Assembly (NCBI GenBank): GCA_009772935.1
Contig: WOUR01000018.1
Coordinates: 1-64,000 of the forward strand
Direction of reading: 5' to 3'
From: Rhodospirillaceae bacterium
Lineage (GTDB): Bacteria > Pseudomonadota > Alphaproteobacteria > Reyranellales > Reyranellaceae
Length of the DNA: 64,000 bases
Every line of letters starts with the position of its first letter. The first letter of the stretch is position 1. The notes beneath the pieces are model-generated. The model saw only the letters and a list, made by a program, of their open reading frames with translations. It ran no database searches and was not told where the DNA came from. Shown here piece by piece: positions 35,569-45,305 of the stretch. The position numbers were made by a program, and so were the translations under genes.

Positions 35569-36716
35569 ATGCGTTTCGTCTTCAAGACAGACTACAACCA
35601 GGACATCCGCCTGCTGAAGCACAGCGGTTACTGGTGGTCCTACGGCGCGCTGCTGGCGGTGCTGATCGCCTTCCCCTACCTGGTCGGCAGCTACCTGCAA
35701 AGCCAGATCGTCTTCGTGTTCATCTATGCCATCGTCGGCGTGGCGCTGATCATCCTCACCGGCTTCACCGGCCAGGCCTCGCTGGGCCACGCCGCCTTCC
35801 TGGCGATCGGCGCCTATACCGCGGGCTTTCTGCAGAGCCAGGGGATATCCTTCATCGTCTATTTCCCGGCAGCGGCGATCATCACCGGCGCCGTGGGCGC
35901 GATGGTCGGCTTCCCGGCATTGCGCCTCAGCGGCATCTACCTGGTAATCGCCACCATCGCCTTCGCCTTCATCGTCGAGGAGATCCTGGCGCGCTGGGAA
36001 TCGGTGACGCACGGCAACGAGGGCATGCGGGTCCGCACCATCGATCTCCTCGGCCAGCCGATACCGCGCGACGGCGACGCCTTCTACTTCCTCTGCCTGC
36101 TGGTGCTGGCAGGATCGATCCTTCTGGCGCTGAACCTGCTGCGCTCGCCCACCGGCCGCGCCTTCATCGCCATCCGCGACTCGGAGACGGCCGCCAAGAG
36201 CATGGGCATCGACCTCGCCGGCTACAAGGTGAAGTCCTTCGCCATCAGCGCCGCCCTCACCGGCATGGCGGGCGTGCTGTTCGCCCACAAGATGTCCTTC
36301 ATCTCCCCCGAGATGTTCACCCTCCTGCTCTCGATCGAGTTCATCATGGTGATCATCATCGGCGGCGCCTTCGGGGTGCACGGCGCGGTGCTGGGCGCGA
36401 TCTTCATCGTCATGGTCGATCCCTTCCTGACGGCGCTTAAGGACGATGTGCCGGTGCTGGGCGCCAGCCTCGCCACGACGCTCGGCATGGCGCCCGACGC
36501 CGCGGGCAAGCTGAGGGAGACCATGTCGGCGATCGGGTCGGCCGCCGGCCTCAAGGGCGCGATCTACGGCCTGATCATCATGATGTTCATCCTGTTCGAG
36601 CCCTACGGGCTCTACGGGCGCTGGCTCAAGGTGAAGCTCTTCTTCCAGCTCTTCCCGCTCTACAAGAAGGCCACCTTCAAGCGTCAGAAGACCTACGTGA
36701 AGTCGGAGCGCAACCG

Positions 36717-36720
<4 letters not shown>
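35569..36720 (+). CDS. livM: Branched-chain-amino-acid-type ABC permease LivM
   Basis: A 383-aa inner-membrane permease. It has IYAIVGVALIILTGFTGQAS followed by LGHAAFLAIGAYTAGFL, and RLSGIYLVIATIAFAFIVEE. The conserved GRAFIAIRDSETAAKSMGI and IIIGGAFGVHGAVLGAIFIV coupling blocks follow. The start at 35569 (MRFVFKTDYNQD) follows the livH stop by 4 bases. The tail (LYKKATFKRQKTYVKSERNR) is long and basic and probably cytoplasmic. The stop overlaps livG (ATGA). Confidence 0.92.
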
Positions 36721-37475
<755 letters not shown>

Positions 37476-37486
37476 GAGGATCGGAC

Positions 37487-38263
37487 ATGAGCGAAGACCC
37501 GATCCTCAAGGTCTCCAACATCGAGAGCTACTACGGCCCGATCATGGCGATCCGCGGCGTCAGCCTCGCCGTGCCGCGCGGCAAGATCATCACCGTGCTC
37601 GGCGCCAACGGCGCAGGCAAGACGACCATCCTCAAGACCATCTCGGGCGTGCTGGACCCGCTCAAGGGCACGATCGAGTTCGAGGGCAAGGCGATCCAGC
37701 GCATGGATGCCGACAAGATCGTGCGGCTGGGCCTCAGCCACGTGCCGGAAGGCCGCGAGGTCTTCCCCTTCCTCTCGGTGCGCGAGAACCTCGCCATGGG
37801 CGCCTTCCTGCGCAAGGACCGCGATGGCGTCGCCCGCGATCTGGAGAAGGTCTTCGCCTATTTCCCGCGCCTCAAGGAACGCATCGACCAGCCCGCCGGC
37901 TCACTGTCCGGCGGCGAGCAACAGATGCTGGCGATCAGCCGCGCGCTGATGAACCGGCCGAAGCTGCTGCTGCTCGACGAGCCCTCGCTCGGCCTGTCGC
38001 CGCTGCTGGTGAAGGAAATCTTCAGCATCATCCGCAGGGTCAACGCCGAGGAAGGCACGTCGATCCTGCTGGTCGAGCAGAATGCCAAGATGGCGCTGGA
38101 GACGGCCCATTACGGCTATGTGCTCGAGGTCGGCAGGGTCGTGATGGACGACACCTGCGAGCGGCTGATGAACAGCAAGGACATCCAGGAATTCTATCTC
38201 GGCGCCAAGGAAGAAGGCGCCCGCGGCGAACGTCGCTGGAAGAAGAAGAAGAACTGGCGCTGA
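37487..38263 (+). CDS. livF: Branched-chain-amino-acid-type ABC ATPase LivF
   Basis: A 258-aa ABC ATPase. Walker A is LGANGAGKTTILK, the LivF-specific SHVPEGREVFPFLSVRENL is present, the signature is GSLSGGEQQMLAISRAL, and Walker B is LLLLDEPSLGLSP. It ends in the lysine-rich tail RRWKKKKNWR, longer than in typical LivF. Start ATG at 37487, 11 bases after livG. It is followed after 16 bases by the acyl-CoA synthetase gene. Confidence 0.93.
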   Translation: MSEDPILKVSNIESYYGPIMAIRGVSLAVPRGKIITVLGANGAGKTTILKTISGVLDPLKGTIEFEGKAIQRMDADKIVRLGLSHVPEGREVFPFLSVRENLAMGAFLRKDRDGVARDLEKVFAYFPRLKERIDQPAGSLSGGEQQMLAISRALMNRPKLLLLDEPSLGLSPLLVKEIFSIIRRVNAEEGTSILLVEQNAKMALETAHYGYVLEVGRVVMDDTCERLMNSKDIQEFYLGAKEEGARGERRWKKKKNWR

Positions 38264-38279
38264 CGGGAACGAGGACATC

Positions 38280-40124
38280 ATGCCCACCAAAGCGACGCTG
38301 ACGGTTGCCGAGACCCTGCCCAAGAGCTTCGTGCTGTCCTGCAAGACGCGCGGCGACCGGCCGGCGATGCGCGAGAAACTCTACGGCATCTGGAACGCGA
38401 TTTCCTGGACGCAGTGGCTCGAACGTTCGAAATCGATCACGTTTGCCTTGCACGAGATGGGCTTCCGGCCGGGCGATGTCGCCTCCGTGCTGGCCAACAC
38501 CGTGCCGGAGTGGAATTACGCCGACTTCGGCATCCTGTGCGCGGGCGGTGTCTCCTCCGGCATCTATCCCACCGATTCGGCCAAGCAGGTAGAGTACCTG
38601 GTCAACGATTCGAAGACCTCTGTCCTGTTCGTCGAGGATGACGAGCAGCTCGACAAGGCGCTGGATGTGCGCGAGCGCTGCCCGACCTTGCGCAAGATCG
38701 TGGTGTTCGACATGGAGGGCCTGCGCACCTTCGACGACCCGATGGTGGTCTCGCTGGACGAGTTCATGGCGTCGGGCCGCAACTACGGCCAGGGCAAGGA
38801 CGCGCTGTTCGAGGAACTGGTCGCCTCGCGCACGCCCGACGACCTCGCCATCCTGGTCTACACCTCGGGCACGACGGGGCCGCCCAAGGGCGCCATGCAC
38901 AGCCATCGCAACGTGGTCTACACGATGCAGAACTGCATGCACCCCGAGCTGTCGCTCTCCTGGTACGAGGGCGACGAGCGACTGGCCTTCCTGCCGCTCT
39001 GCCATGTCGCCGAGCGCATCGCCGGCAGCTACTACTCCGTCGCGACCGGCGTCTGCAGCAACTTCGCCGAGAGCCCCGAGACGGTGCCCGACAATATCCG
39101 CGAGGTGCAGCCCACCCTGTTCGGCGCCGTGCCGCGCGTGTGGGAGAAATTCTACGCCGGCATCACGATCGCGCTGAAGGATGCCACGCCCCTGCAGCAA
39201 TGGGCATACCGGCGCGCGATCTCGGCCGGCCTCGCCATCGCCGACGCACGCCTGGCACGACGCGAGCCCACCGCGTTCGAGAAGCTGCGCTTCCAAGCCG
39301 CCTACTGGCTGGTGCTGAAGAACATCCGCCGCATGATCGGCCTCGACCGCTGCCGCTGGCTGTTCACCGGCGCCGCACCGATCTCGCCCGAACTGATCCG
39401 CTGGTACCTGGCGCTCGGCCTCGACATGTACGAAGTCTATGGCCAGACGGAGAATTGCGGGCTGGCGACGGCAATGCCGGCAAACGCCATCAAGCTCGGC
39501 ACCGTCGGCAAGTCCGTGCCCTATGGTCAGGTCTCGATCTCACCTGTCGGCGAGATCCTGATCAAGGGAGACATGGTGTTCATGGGCTACCTGAACCAGC
39601 CTGAGAAGACCGCCGAGACGGTCGACAAGGATGGCTGGCTGCACACCGGCGACGTCGGCCTGATCGACGAGGAAGGCTACGTCAAGATCACCGACCGGAT
39701 GAAGGACATCATCATCACGGCGGGCGGCAAGAACATCACGCCCTCGGAGATCGAGAACCTGCTCAAGGCGTCGCCCTACATCAGCGACGCCGTCGTGATC
39801 GGCGACAAGCGCGCCTATCTCACCTGCCTCGTCATGATCGAGCGCGAGACGGTCGAGAAGTTTGCCCAGGACATCGACGTGCCCTTCACCAACTACACCA
39901 GCCTGTGCCGCGCCAAGGAAGTTCAGGACCTGATCTGGTCGGAGATCGAGAAGGTGAATGCCAATTTTGCCCGCGTCGAGACGATCAAGCGCTTCTACCT
40001 GATCGAGCAGCAGCTCACGCCCGAGGACGAGGAACTGACGCCGACCATGAAGCTCAAGCGGTCGTTCGTGAACACGAAATACAAGGACCAGATCGACGCC
40101 ATGTATCGGCCGCAAGCTGCCTGA
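38280..40124 (+). CDS. Long-chain acyl-CoA synthetase (AMP-binding) in the liv operon
   Basis: A 614-aa ANL ligase of the long-chain FadD15/ACSL type. The P-loop is LVYTSGTTGPPKGAMHSH, followed by FLPLCHVAER. The A5 motif is EVYGQTENCG, the ATP/ribose block is GWLHTGDVGLIDEEGYVKIT, and DRMKDIIITAGGKNITPSEI follows. It activates a carboxylic acid to its CoA thioester. It sits between livF and livK inside the importer operon, with 16 bases to livF, implying that the imported substrate, or its product, is the acid it activates. Vectorial uptake of a fatty or aromatic acid is my inference. Confidence 0.88.
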   Translation: MPTKATLTVAETLPKSFVLSCKTRGDRPAMREKLYGIWNAISWTQWLERSKSITFALHEMGFRPGDVASVLANTVPEWNYADFGILCAGGVSSGIYPTDSAKQVEYLVNDSKTSVLFVEDDEQLDKALDVRERCPTLRKIVVFDMEGLRTFDDPMVVSLDEFMASGRNYGQGKDALFEELVASRTPDDLAILVYTSGTTGPPKGAMHSHRNVVYTMQNCMHPELSLSWYEGDERLAFLPLCHVAERIAGSYYSVATGVCSNFAESPETVPDNIREVQPTLFGAVPRVWEKFYAGITIALKDATPLQQWAYRRAISAGLAIADARLARREPTAFEKLRFQAAYWLVLKNIRRMIGLDRCRWLFTGAAPISPELIRWYLALGLDMYEVYGQTENCGLATAMPANAIKLGTVGKSVPYGQVSISPVGEILIKGDMVFMGYLNQPEKTAETVDKDGWLHTGDVGLIDEEGYVKITDRMKDIIITAGGKNITPSEIENLLKASPYISDAVVIGDKRAYLTCLVMIERETVEKFAQDIDVPFTNYTSLCRAKEVQDLIWSEIEKVNANFARVETIKRFYLIEQQLTPEDEELTPTMKLKRSFVNTKYKDQIDAMYRPQAA

Positions 40125-40181
40125 GCCTGCGCCGGCCTGAATTCGTAGAGTTCGTGAAAGCGTAGTGGAGGGAAAGTAGTG

Positions 40182-41384
40182 ATGCGTTCGTTCAGCGTAA
40201 GAGCCGCCCTGCTGGGCGGAGTACTGGGCCTCGCCGCCCTGCCGGCGGTGGCGCAGCAGACCAAGGTCACCAACCAGGGCATCACGCCCACCGAGATCGT
40301 CCTGGGCACGCACCAGGATCTCTCCGGCCCGATCAAGTCCTGGGGCGTCCCCGTCACCAACGGCATGAAGATGGCCGTCGACGAGGTCAACGCGGCGGGC
40401 GGCATCAACGGCCGCAAACTGAAGCTGATCGTCGAGGACGTCGGCTACGATCCCAAGCGCGCCGTGCTCGCGACCCAGAAGCTGGTCGAGAAGGACAAGA
40501 TCTTCGCCATGCTGGCGCCGCTGGGCTCACCGACGGTGCTCGCCGCGCAGGACATCCTGCTCGAAGCCGGCATCCCGCAGCTCTTCCCGGTCACCTCGGC
40601 CGAGTTCACCTACAAGATGGACCCGAAGAACCCGCAGGACCGGCTGAAGTTCAACAACGTGCCGCCCTACACCGAGAGCGTGCGGGCCGGCGCCCGTTAC
40701 CTGATGCAGGAAAAGGGCAGCAAGAAGCCCTGCGTGCTCTACCAGGACGATGAGTTCGGCAAGAACGTGCTCGACGGCTTCAACCAGGCCGTCGCCGATG
40801 CGAAGCTGACCGCCGCGTCGGTCACCAGCTACAAGCGCGGCGCCTCGGACTTTTCCTCGCAGGTCGCCAAGATGAAGTCGGACGGCTGCGACCTCGTCGT
40901 TCTCGGCACGATCGTGCGCGAGACGGTCGGCGTCATGGCCGAGGGTCGCAAGATCGGCTTCGCCCCGATCTATTTCGGCAGCACCGCCGCCAACGTGGTC
41001 GAGGTCCCGGCGCTCGGCAAGGACGTGACCGAGGGCTTCTATGCCGTGGGCGGCATGGAGATCCCCTATCGCGACACCTCGACCGGCAAGGCCAAGGAAT
41101 GGGCCGAGGCCTACTACAAGCTCTACAACATGGAGCCGAACACGCAGTCGGCGCTGGGCTACAATGAGGTAATGACCTTCGCCCACTACGCCAAGCTGGC
41201 AGGCAAGGACCTGACCGGCGCCAAGTTCCTGGCAGCGATGGAGTCGGGGGACGTCTTCCAGGACATCTTCAACTCGCCACCGGTGAAGTTCTCGCCCACA
41301 GAACACCTGTCGGCCACCGTCTACCTGCTCCAGCAGGTCAAGAACGGCCGCTGGGTGGTGCTGAAGCGCGACCTCAAGAACTGA
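40182..41384 (+). CDS. ABC transporter substrate-binding protein, LivK type, copy 1
   Basis: A 400-aa type I periplasmic binding protein. The signal peptide is RAALLGGVLGLAALPAVAQQ, cleaved near VAQ. The Peripla_BP_6 fold starts TKVTNQGITPTEIVLGTHQD. The conserved LIVEDVGYDPKRAVLATQKL, VLYQDDEFGKNVLDGF and TSYKRGASDFSSQVAKMKSD lie around the ligand cleft. I chose ATG 40182 with GGAGGG 11 bases upstream; a GTG immediately before it is possible. It delivers the ligand to LivHMGF and is last in the operon before a strong terminator. A close paralogue follows. Confidence 0.9.
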   Translation: MRSFSVRAALLGGVLGLAALPAVAQQTKVTNQGITPTEIVLGTHQDLSGPIKSWGVPVTNGMKMAVDEVNAAGGINGRKLKLIVEDVGYDPKRAVLATQKLVEKDKIFAMLAPLGSPTVLAAQDILLEAGIPQLFPVTSAEFTYKMDPKNPQDRLKFNNVPPYTESVRAGARYLMQEKGSKKPCVLYQDDEFGKNVLDGFNQAVADAKLTAASVTSYKRGASDFSSQVAKMKSDGCDLVVLGTIVRETVGVMAEGRKIGFAPIYFGSTAANVVEVPALGKDVTEGFYAVGGMEIPYRDTSTGKAKEWAEAYYKLYNMEPNTQSALGYNEVMTFAHYAKLAGKDLTGAKFLAAMESGDVFQDIFNSPPVKFSPTEHLSATVYLLQQVKNGRWVVLKRDLKN

Positions 41385-41404
41385 CGGCAACTCCTTCCCT
41401 GACC

Positions 41405-41436
41405 AAGGCCCGGGCGTGTCCCGGGCCTTTTCTTTT
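41405..41436 (+). terminator. Rho-independent terminator after livK copy 1
   Basis: AAGGCCCGGG-CGTGT-CCCGGGCCTT: a 10-bp perfect stem with a 5-base loop, followed by TTCTTTT. It ends the livHMGF-fadD-livK unit and separates it from the second binding-protein gene. Confidence 0.9.
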
Positions 41437-41581
41437 GCACTCCGGAATACTCCGTTTCGCCGTGCATAATCGCTGCGAAACTGCTCTACTTCAGGCCAAG
41501 TCGCAGAAAGCGACAACGGGACGGGTCGTGTGCGCCACCCGCCGCAACGTCAGAAGAGCGCAGCAGTGGAGGGAACGGACA

Positions 41582-42778
41582 ATGCATCTCAGGGCATTCG
41601 CGGTGACGCTTGCCTGCACGACGACGCTGGCGGTGATGCCGGCTCTCGCGCAAACCAAGGTCACGAACCAAGGCATCACGCCGACAGAGATCGTGATCGG
41701 CACGCATCAGGATCTCTCCGGCCCCATCAAGGTCTGGGGCGTGCCTGTACTCAACGGCATGCAACTTGCCGTCGAGGAGATCAACAACAAGGGCGGTATC
41801 CACGGCCGCAAGCTCCGCCTCATCGCCGAGGACAGCCAGTACGACCCGAAGAAGGCGGTGCTGGCCAGTCAGAAGATGGTCGAGAAGGACAAGGTGTTCG
41901 CCATGGTAGGGCCCATGGGCTCGCCGACGGTACTGGCCTCGCAGGACGTCCTGTTCGATGCCGGCGTGCCGCAGCTCTTCCCGCTGACGGCCGCCGAGTT
42001 CACCTTCAAATTCGACCCGAAGAAGCCGCAGGAGCGGCTGAAGTTCAACAACCTGCTGCCTTACGTCGAGAGCACCCGGGCGGCGGTGAAGTACATGGTC
42101 GAATGGAAGAAGCCGAAGGCCGCCTGCATCATGTACCAGGATGACGAGTACGGTAAGAACGTCTTCGACGGCTTCACCCAGCAGCTCGCTGCGATGAACA
42201 TGAAGGCCGCCTCGGTCACGACCTACAAGCGCGGCGCTTCCGACTTCAGCGCCCAGGCCGCCAAGATGAAATCCGATGGCTGCGACCTCGTGGTGATGGG
42301 CACCGTCATTCGCGAGACGATCGGCCTGATGGCCGAGGCCAAGAAGATCGGATTCGCCCCGGTCTGGCTCGGTGCCACGCCGGTCAACGTGCTCGAGATC
42401 CCAGCCCTCGGAAAAGAACTGGTCGAGGGCCTGTATGCCGCGGCCGGCTTCGTCATCCCCTATCGGGACACCTCGACGGGCGCCGTCAAGGAATGGTGCG
42501 AGGCCTACTTCAAGAAGTTCGGCGTCGAGCCGAACAGCCAGGCCGTCATCGGCTATAATACGGTGATGACCTTCGCGCACTATGCCAAGGTCGCGGGCAA
42601 GGAGCTGACGGGGCAGAAACTGCTCGACGCCATGGAGTCGGGCAGCGTGTACCAGGACATCTTCGCATCGCCACCGACCAAGTTCTCCAAGACCAACCAC
42701 CTGGCCACGACGATCACCCAGATTCAGGAGATCAAGAACGGCCGCTGGGTCCTGGTGAAGGGCGACCTGCTCTTCTAG
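41582..42778 (+). CDS. ABC transporter substrate-binding protein, LivK type, copy 2
   Basis: A 398-aa type I periplasmic binding protein, clearly paralogous to the gene just upstream: both mature proteins begin TKVTNQGITPTEIV, share KMKSDGCDLVV, and differ mainly at the cleft-lining positions. The signal peptide is FAVTLACTTTLAVMPALAQ. Start ATG at 41582 has GGAGGG 8 bases upstream. It has its own upstream region after the copy-1 terminator and its own terminator. It thus probably lets the same permease accept a second ligand, or responds to a different signal. No permease genes follow it. Confidence 0.88.
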   Translation: MHLRAFAVTLACTTTLAVMPALAQTKVTNQGITPTEIVIGTHQDLSGPIKVWGVPVLNGMQLAVEEINNKGGIHGRKLRLIAEDSQYDPKKAVLASQKMVEKDKVFAMVGPMGSPTVLASQDVLFDAGVPQLFPLTAAEFTFKFDPKKPQERLKFNNLLPYVESTRAAVKYMVEWKKPKAACIMYQDDEYGKNVFDGFTQQLAAMNMKAASVTTYKRGASDFSAQAAKMKSDGCDLVVMGTVIRETIGLMAEAKKIGFAPVWLGATPVNVLEIPALGKELVEGLYAAAGFVIPYRDTSTGAVKEWCEAYFKKFGVEPNSQAVIGYNTVMTFAHYAKVAGKELTGQKLLDAMESGSVYQDIFASPPTKFSKTNHLATTITQIQEIKNGRWVLVKGDLLF

Positions 42779-42803
42779 GCATCATGGCCTGCATGTGACG
42801 ATC

Positions 42804-42832
42804 AACCCGGGCGAGCAATCGCCCGGGTTTTT
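42804..42832 (+). terminator. Rho-independent terminator after livK copy 2
   Basis: AACCCGGGCGA-GCAA-TCGCCCGGGTT: an 11-bp perfect stem with a 4-base loop, followed by TTTCT. Confidence 0.9.
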
Positions 42833-42870
42833 CTATGGTCTTTGAGCGATATGAGAAAGCCTTCCGTCGT

Positions 42871-42984
42871 CTCGACCGGAGCGCCGAAGGCGCGGAGTGG
42901 AGAGACCTTCTCTCAACGATTGACCGGCATTTGGTGGAGAGAAGGCCTCTCCACTTCGCCTCGCTACGCTCGGCTCCGGTCGAG
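42871..42984. repeat. Degenerate palindromic intergenic repeat, CTCGACCGGAG family, copy 2
   Basis: The left end CTCGACCGGAGC is matched by the right end GCTCCGGTCGAG. Inside, GAGTGGAGAGACCTTCTCTC pairs imperfectly with GAGAGAAGGCCTCTCCACTT. The element fills the gap between the livK terminator and the leftward lipoprotein gene. It shares boundaries and core with the element at 10278-10375. REP/RPE-like; no coding potential. Confidence 0.65.
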
Positions 42985-42996
42985 GTGACGAGCTGG

Positions 42997-43302
42997 CTAG
43001 ATCGGAGGCACGGGCACCTTGTTGCGGCGGAGTTCCTGCTGCAGCACCGGGATGGCGGCGCCGGTCTGGCCCTCGTGGCACTGGGCGATCGCCACGCGCG
43101 CAGTGATGTCGGCGTCGGTGTTGTCATCGTCGCCGGCGCTGTCGCCCATCCCGCTCGCGACATACTCGCCATAGGCCCAGCTGAGCTTGGTGCAGTAGGC
43201 GGCGGCCTGGGCCGCCGTCATGCCGGGCGGCGGGCCGGCCGCCGTCTGGGTGCAGGCGGCCACCAGCAGCGGCACAAGAATCAGGCCGGCAAACCGGGTC
43301 AT
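42997..43302 (-). CDS. Small lipoprotein with two-cysteine GIPVL module, copy A
   Basis: A 101-aa lipoprotein. Signal peptide with lipobox LLVAAC (C17), then TQTAAGPPPGMTAAQAAAYC (C37), an acidic loop GDSAGDDDNTDAD, and VAIAQCHEGQTGAAIPVLQQ (C75), ending RRNKVPVPPI. The two non-lipid cysteines could form a disulfide. The same arrangement occurs in the next gene and at the C-terminus of the OmpA-like protein at 55996-56670. No known family is recognised. It follows copy B by 14 bases on the same strand, so a tandem duplication in one operon is likely. The ATG at 43302 starts the signal peptide directly. Confidence 0.75.
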   Translation of the reverse strand: MTRFAGLILVPLLVAACTQTAAGPPPGMTAAQAAAYCTKLSWAYGEYVASGMGDSAGDDDNTDADITARVAIAQCHEGQTGAAIPVLQQELRRNKVPVPPI

Positions 43303-43316
43303 GCAAATAGGTGTTC

Positions 43317-43634
43317 TCACGGGGCCGGCACCTCGACCTTGTTGTTGCGCAGCTCCCGCTGCAGCACCGGAATGCCCGCCGCGGTATTGCCGTCCTGGCA
43401 CTGGGCCACCGCGACCCGGGCGTCGATGTCGGACTGGCCACCGCCCCTGCCGACGCCACCCATCGACGTGGGGAGACCGGCGACATATTCGCTGTAGACC
43501 GTCGTGAGTTTCGCGCAATACGCCGCGCCCTGCGCCGCCGTCATGCCCGGCGGCGGACCGCCCGCGGTCTGCGTACAGGCCGCCACGACAAACGGCGCAG
43601 CCATCAACCCCAGAACGTGCGTCAACTTCGCCAT
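43317..43634 (-). CDS. Small lipoprotein with two-cysteine GIPVL module, copy B
   Basis: A 105-aa lipoprotein, a paralogue of the following gene. Lipobox VVAAC (C20), then TQTAGGPPPGMTAAQGAAYC (C40), a glycine-rich loop (SMGGVGRGGGQSD), VAVAQCQDGNTAAGIPVLQR (C79), and ending NNKVEVPAP. Both copies keep the cysteine spacing and the AAxIPVL block while the middle loop differs in charge. Periplasm-facing outer-membrane location is expected from the lipobox. Function unknown. Confidence 0.75.
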   Translation of the reverse strand: MAKLTHVLGLMAAPFVVAACTQTAGGPPPGMTAAQGAAYCAKLTTVYSEYVAGLPTSMGGVGRGGGQSDIDARVAVAQCQDGNTAAGIPVLQRELRNNKVEVPAP

Positions 43635-43693
43635 GAGAACCTCCCGACGACACGCTAACGCAGCGCGCGTTTAGCCGCTATGGTCGCGTCGAT

Positions 43694-44488
43694 ATGAGCA
43701 ATGAACTTTCCGGGAGAGTGGCGGTCGTCACCGGCGGCGGTTCGGGCATCGGCGCCGCCTCGGCCGCCCTGCTCGCCGCAGCGGGTGCGGCCGTGATCGT
43801 GGCCGACCTGTCCGAGGGCTCCAAAGAGACTCAGGTCGGCCGCTTCGTGACGCACGACGTCGCATCGGAGGAAGCCTGGCAGTCGCTGCTGGCGGACATC
43901 CTCGAGCGCGAAGGGCGGCTCGACATCATGGTCAACAATGCCGGGATCTCCGGCGGTCCCGGCAATCCCGAGACCACGACCGTCGAGAACTGGCAGAACG
44001 TCCAGGCGATCAATTCCGAGGGCGTCTTCCTCGGCTGCAAGTACGCCATCCAGGGCATGAAGCACCTCGGCGCGGGCAAGACCCAGTCGTCGGGCTCGAT
44101 CGTCAACATCTCCTCGATCGCCGGCCTCGTCGGCGGCGCCGGACCCACGGCCTATACCGCCAGCAAGGGCGCGGTGCGGCTGCTCAGCAAGAGCGTGGCG
44201 CTGTACTGCGCCGAGCAAAAATACGGCATCCGCTGCAATTCCGTTCACCCCGGCGGCGTGGACACGGCGATCTTCAACCCGCTGTGGCAGGCGGTCGGCC
44301 GCGACCAGGGCAAGGCGTTCCTGGGCGCCCGCCATCCGATCGGCCGCATGGCCGAGCCGCAGGATCTGGGCGAGCTCGTCCTGTGGCTGGCCTCTGACCG
44401 CTCCTCGTTCGTCACCGGCGCGGAGTTCACCTCCGATGGCGGCATCACCGCCGGACTGCAGAGGAGGTCGCTCCTTGGCCCGTCTTGA
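43694..44488 (+). CDS. Short-chain dehydrogenase/reductase, first of two
   Basis: A 264-aa classical SDR: VAVVTGGGSGIGAASAALLA, IMVNNAGISGG, and a catalytic Ser/Tyr/Lys in VNISSIAGLVGGAGPTAYTA followed by SKGAVRLL. The RCNSVHPGGVDT and TSDGGITAG blocks are standard. NAD preference is suggested by VADLS after strand 2. It overlaps the next SDR by 14 bases. The substrate is an alcohol or ketone of unknown identity; the neighbouring hydrolase and dioxygenases suggest small-molecule catabolism. Confidence 0.85.
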   Translation: MSNELSGRVAVVTGGGSGIGAASAALLAAAGAAVIVADLSEGSKETQVGRFVTHDVASEEAWQSLLADILEREGRLDIMVNNAGISGGPGNPETTTVENWQNVQAINSEGVFLGCKYAIQGMKHLGAGKTQSSGSIVNISSIAGLVGGAGPTAYTASKGAVRLLSKSVALYCAEQKYGIRCNSVHPGGVDTAIFNPLWQAVGRDQGKAFLGARHPIGRMAEPQDLGELVLWLASDRSSFVTGAEFTSDGGITAGLQRRSLLGPS

Positions 44489-45233
44489 GAACAAGGTCGT
44501 CCTCCTGAGCGGCGGTGCGTCGGGAATCGGTGCCGCGACTGCCCAGATGGTCGTGCGCGAGGGCGGCAAGGCCGTGCTGGCCGACCGCGATGAGGCCAAA
44601 GGGCAGGCCCTCGCCGCCGAACTGGGAGCGTCTGCGCACTTCGTACCGCTCGACGTGGTTCACGAAGAGAGCTGGCAGGCGGCCGTCGCGGCGACTGTCG
44701 AAAAATTTGGCGCGCTGCACGGGCTGCTGAACGCCGCCGGCGTCGGCGTGCGCAACTCGATCGAGGACTGCACTCTCGCCGAATACCGCCGCGTCAACGA
44801 CATCAACTCGCTGGGCACCTTCCTCGGCTGCAAGCACGCCATACCAGCGATGAAAGGGTCGGGCGGCGGCTCGATCGTCAACATCTCCTCGGTGCTGGGT
44901 CTGCGCGGCGCGTCCTACGCCATGGCCTACTGCGCCTCCAAGGGCGCGGTACGCACGCTCACCAAGAATGTCGCGCTGCACTGTGCCCAGCAGAAGTACA
45001 ACATCCGCTGCAATTCCGTGCACCCCGGCTACATCGACACGCCGATGATTGCGCCCCGGCTCGATTCCAACGTCGGCAACATGAGCGGCCGCCAGGCGCT
45101 GGAAGAACTCCACCCGCTCGGCCGCCTCGGCCAGGCCGACGAGGTCGCCCACATGATCCTATTCCTGCTCTCGGACGAGTCGACCTTCTCGACGGGGTCG
45201 GAGTTCGTGTGTGATGGGGGACTCACCGCCTAA
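44475..45233 (+). CDS. Short-chain dehydrogenase/reductase, second of two
   Basis: A 252-aa classical SDR: VVLLSGGASGIGAATAQMVV, LLNAAGVGVRNSIEDC, catalytic IVNISSVLGLRGASYAMAYC followed by ASKGAV. I start it at the TTG at 44475, giving (M)ARLENKVVLLSG, with GAGGAGG 7 bases upstream; the ATG at the head of the frame lies deep in the previous gene and adds no family residues. It overlaps the first SDR by 14 bases and shares its KYxIRCNSVHPG segment, so the pair is a tandem duplication. Confidence 0.83.
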   Translation: MARLENKVVLLSGGASGIGAATAQMVVREGGKAVLADRDEAKGQALAAELGASAHFVPLDVVHEESWQAAVAATVEKFGALHGLLNAAGVGVRNSIEDCTLAEYRRVNDINSLGTFLGCKHAIPAMKGSGGGSIVNISSVLGLRGASYAMAYCASKGAVRTLTKNVALHCAQQKYNIRCNSVHPGYIDTPMIAPRLDSNVGNMSGRQALEELHPLGRLGQADEVAHMILFLLSDESTFSTGSEFVCDGGLTA

Positions 45234-45296
45234 GGATTCCTCGCTGCCCTCGGGATGACACAGGCAGTGTCATCCTGCGTGAAGCGAAGGATCCTT
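45232..45296. repeat. Imperfect inverted repeat between convergent genes
   Basis: Outer arms AAGGATTCC and GGATCCTT with an inner perfect stem GGATGACAC-AGGCA-GTGTCATCC (45253-45275). Arms pair imperfectly over about 30 bases. It begins within the SDR stop codon and ends 9 bases before the hydrolase stop, so it may serve as a two-way terminator. It is different in sequence from the CTCGACCGGAG elements. Confidence 0.65.
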
Positions 45297-45305
45297 CGTC
45301 GTGCC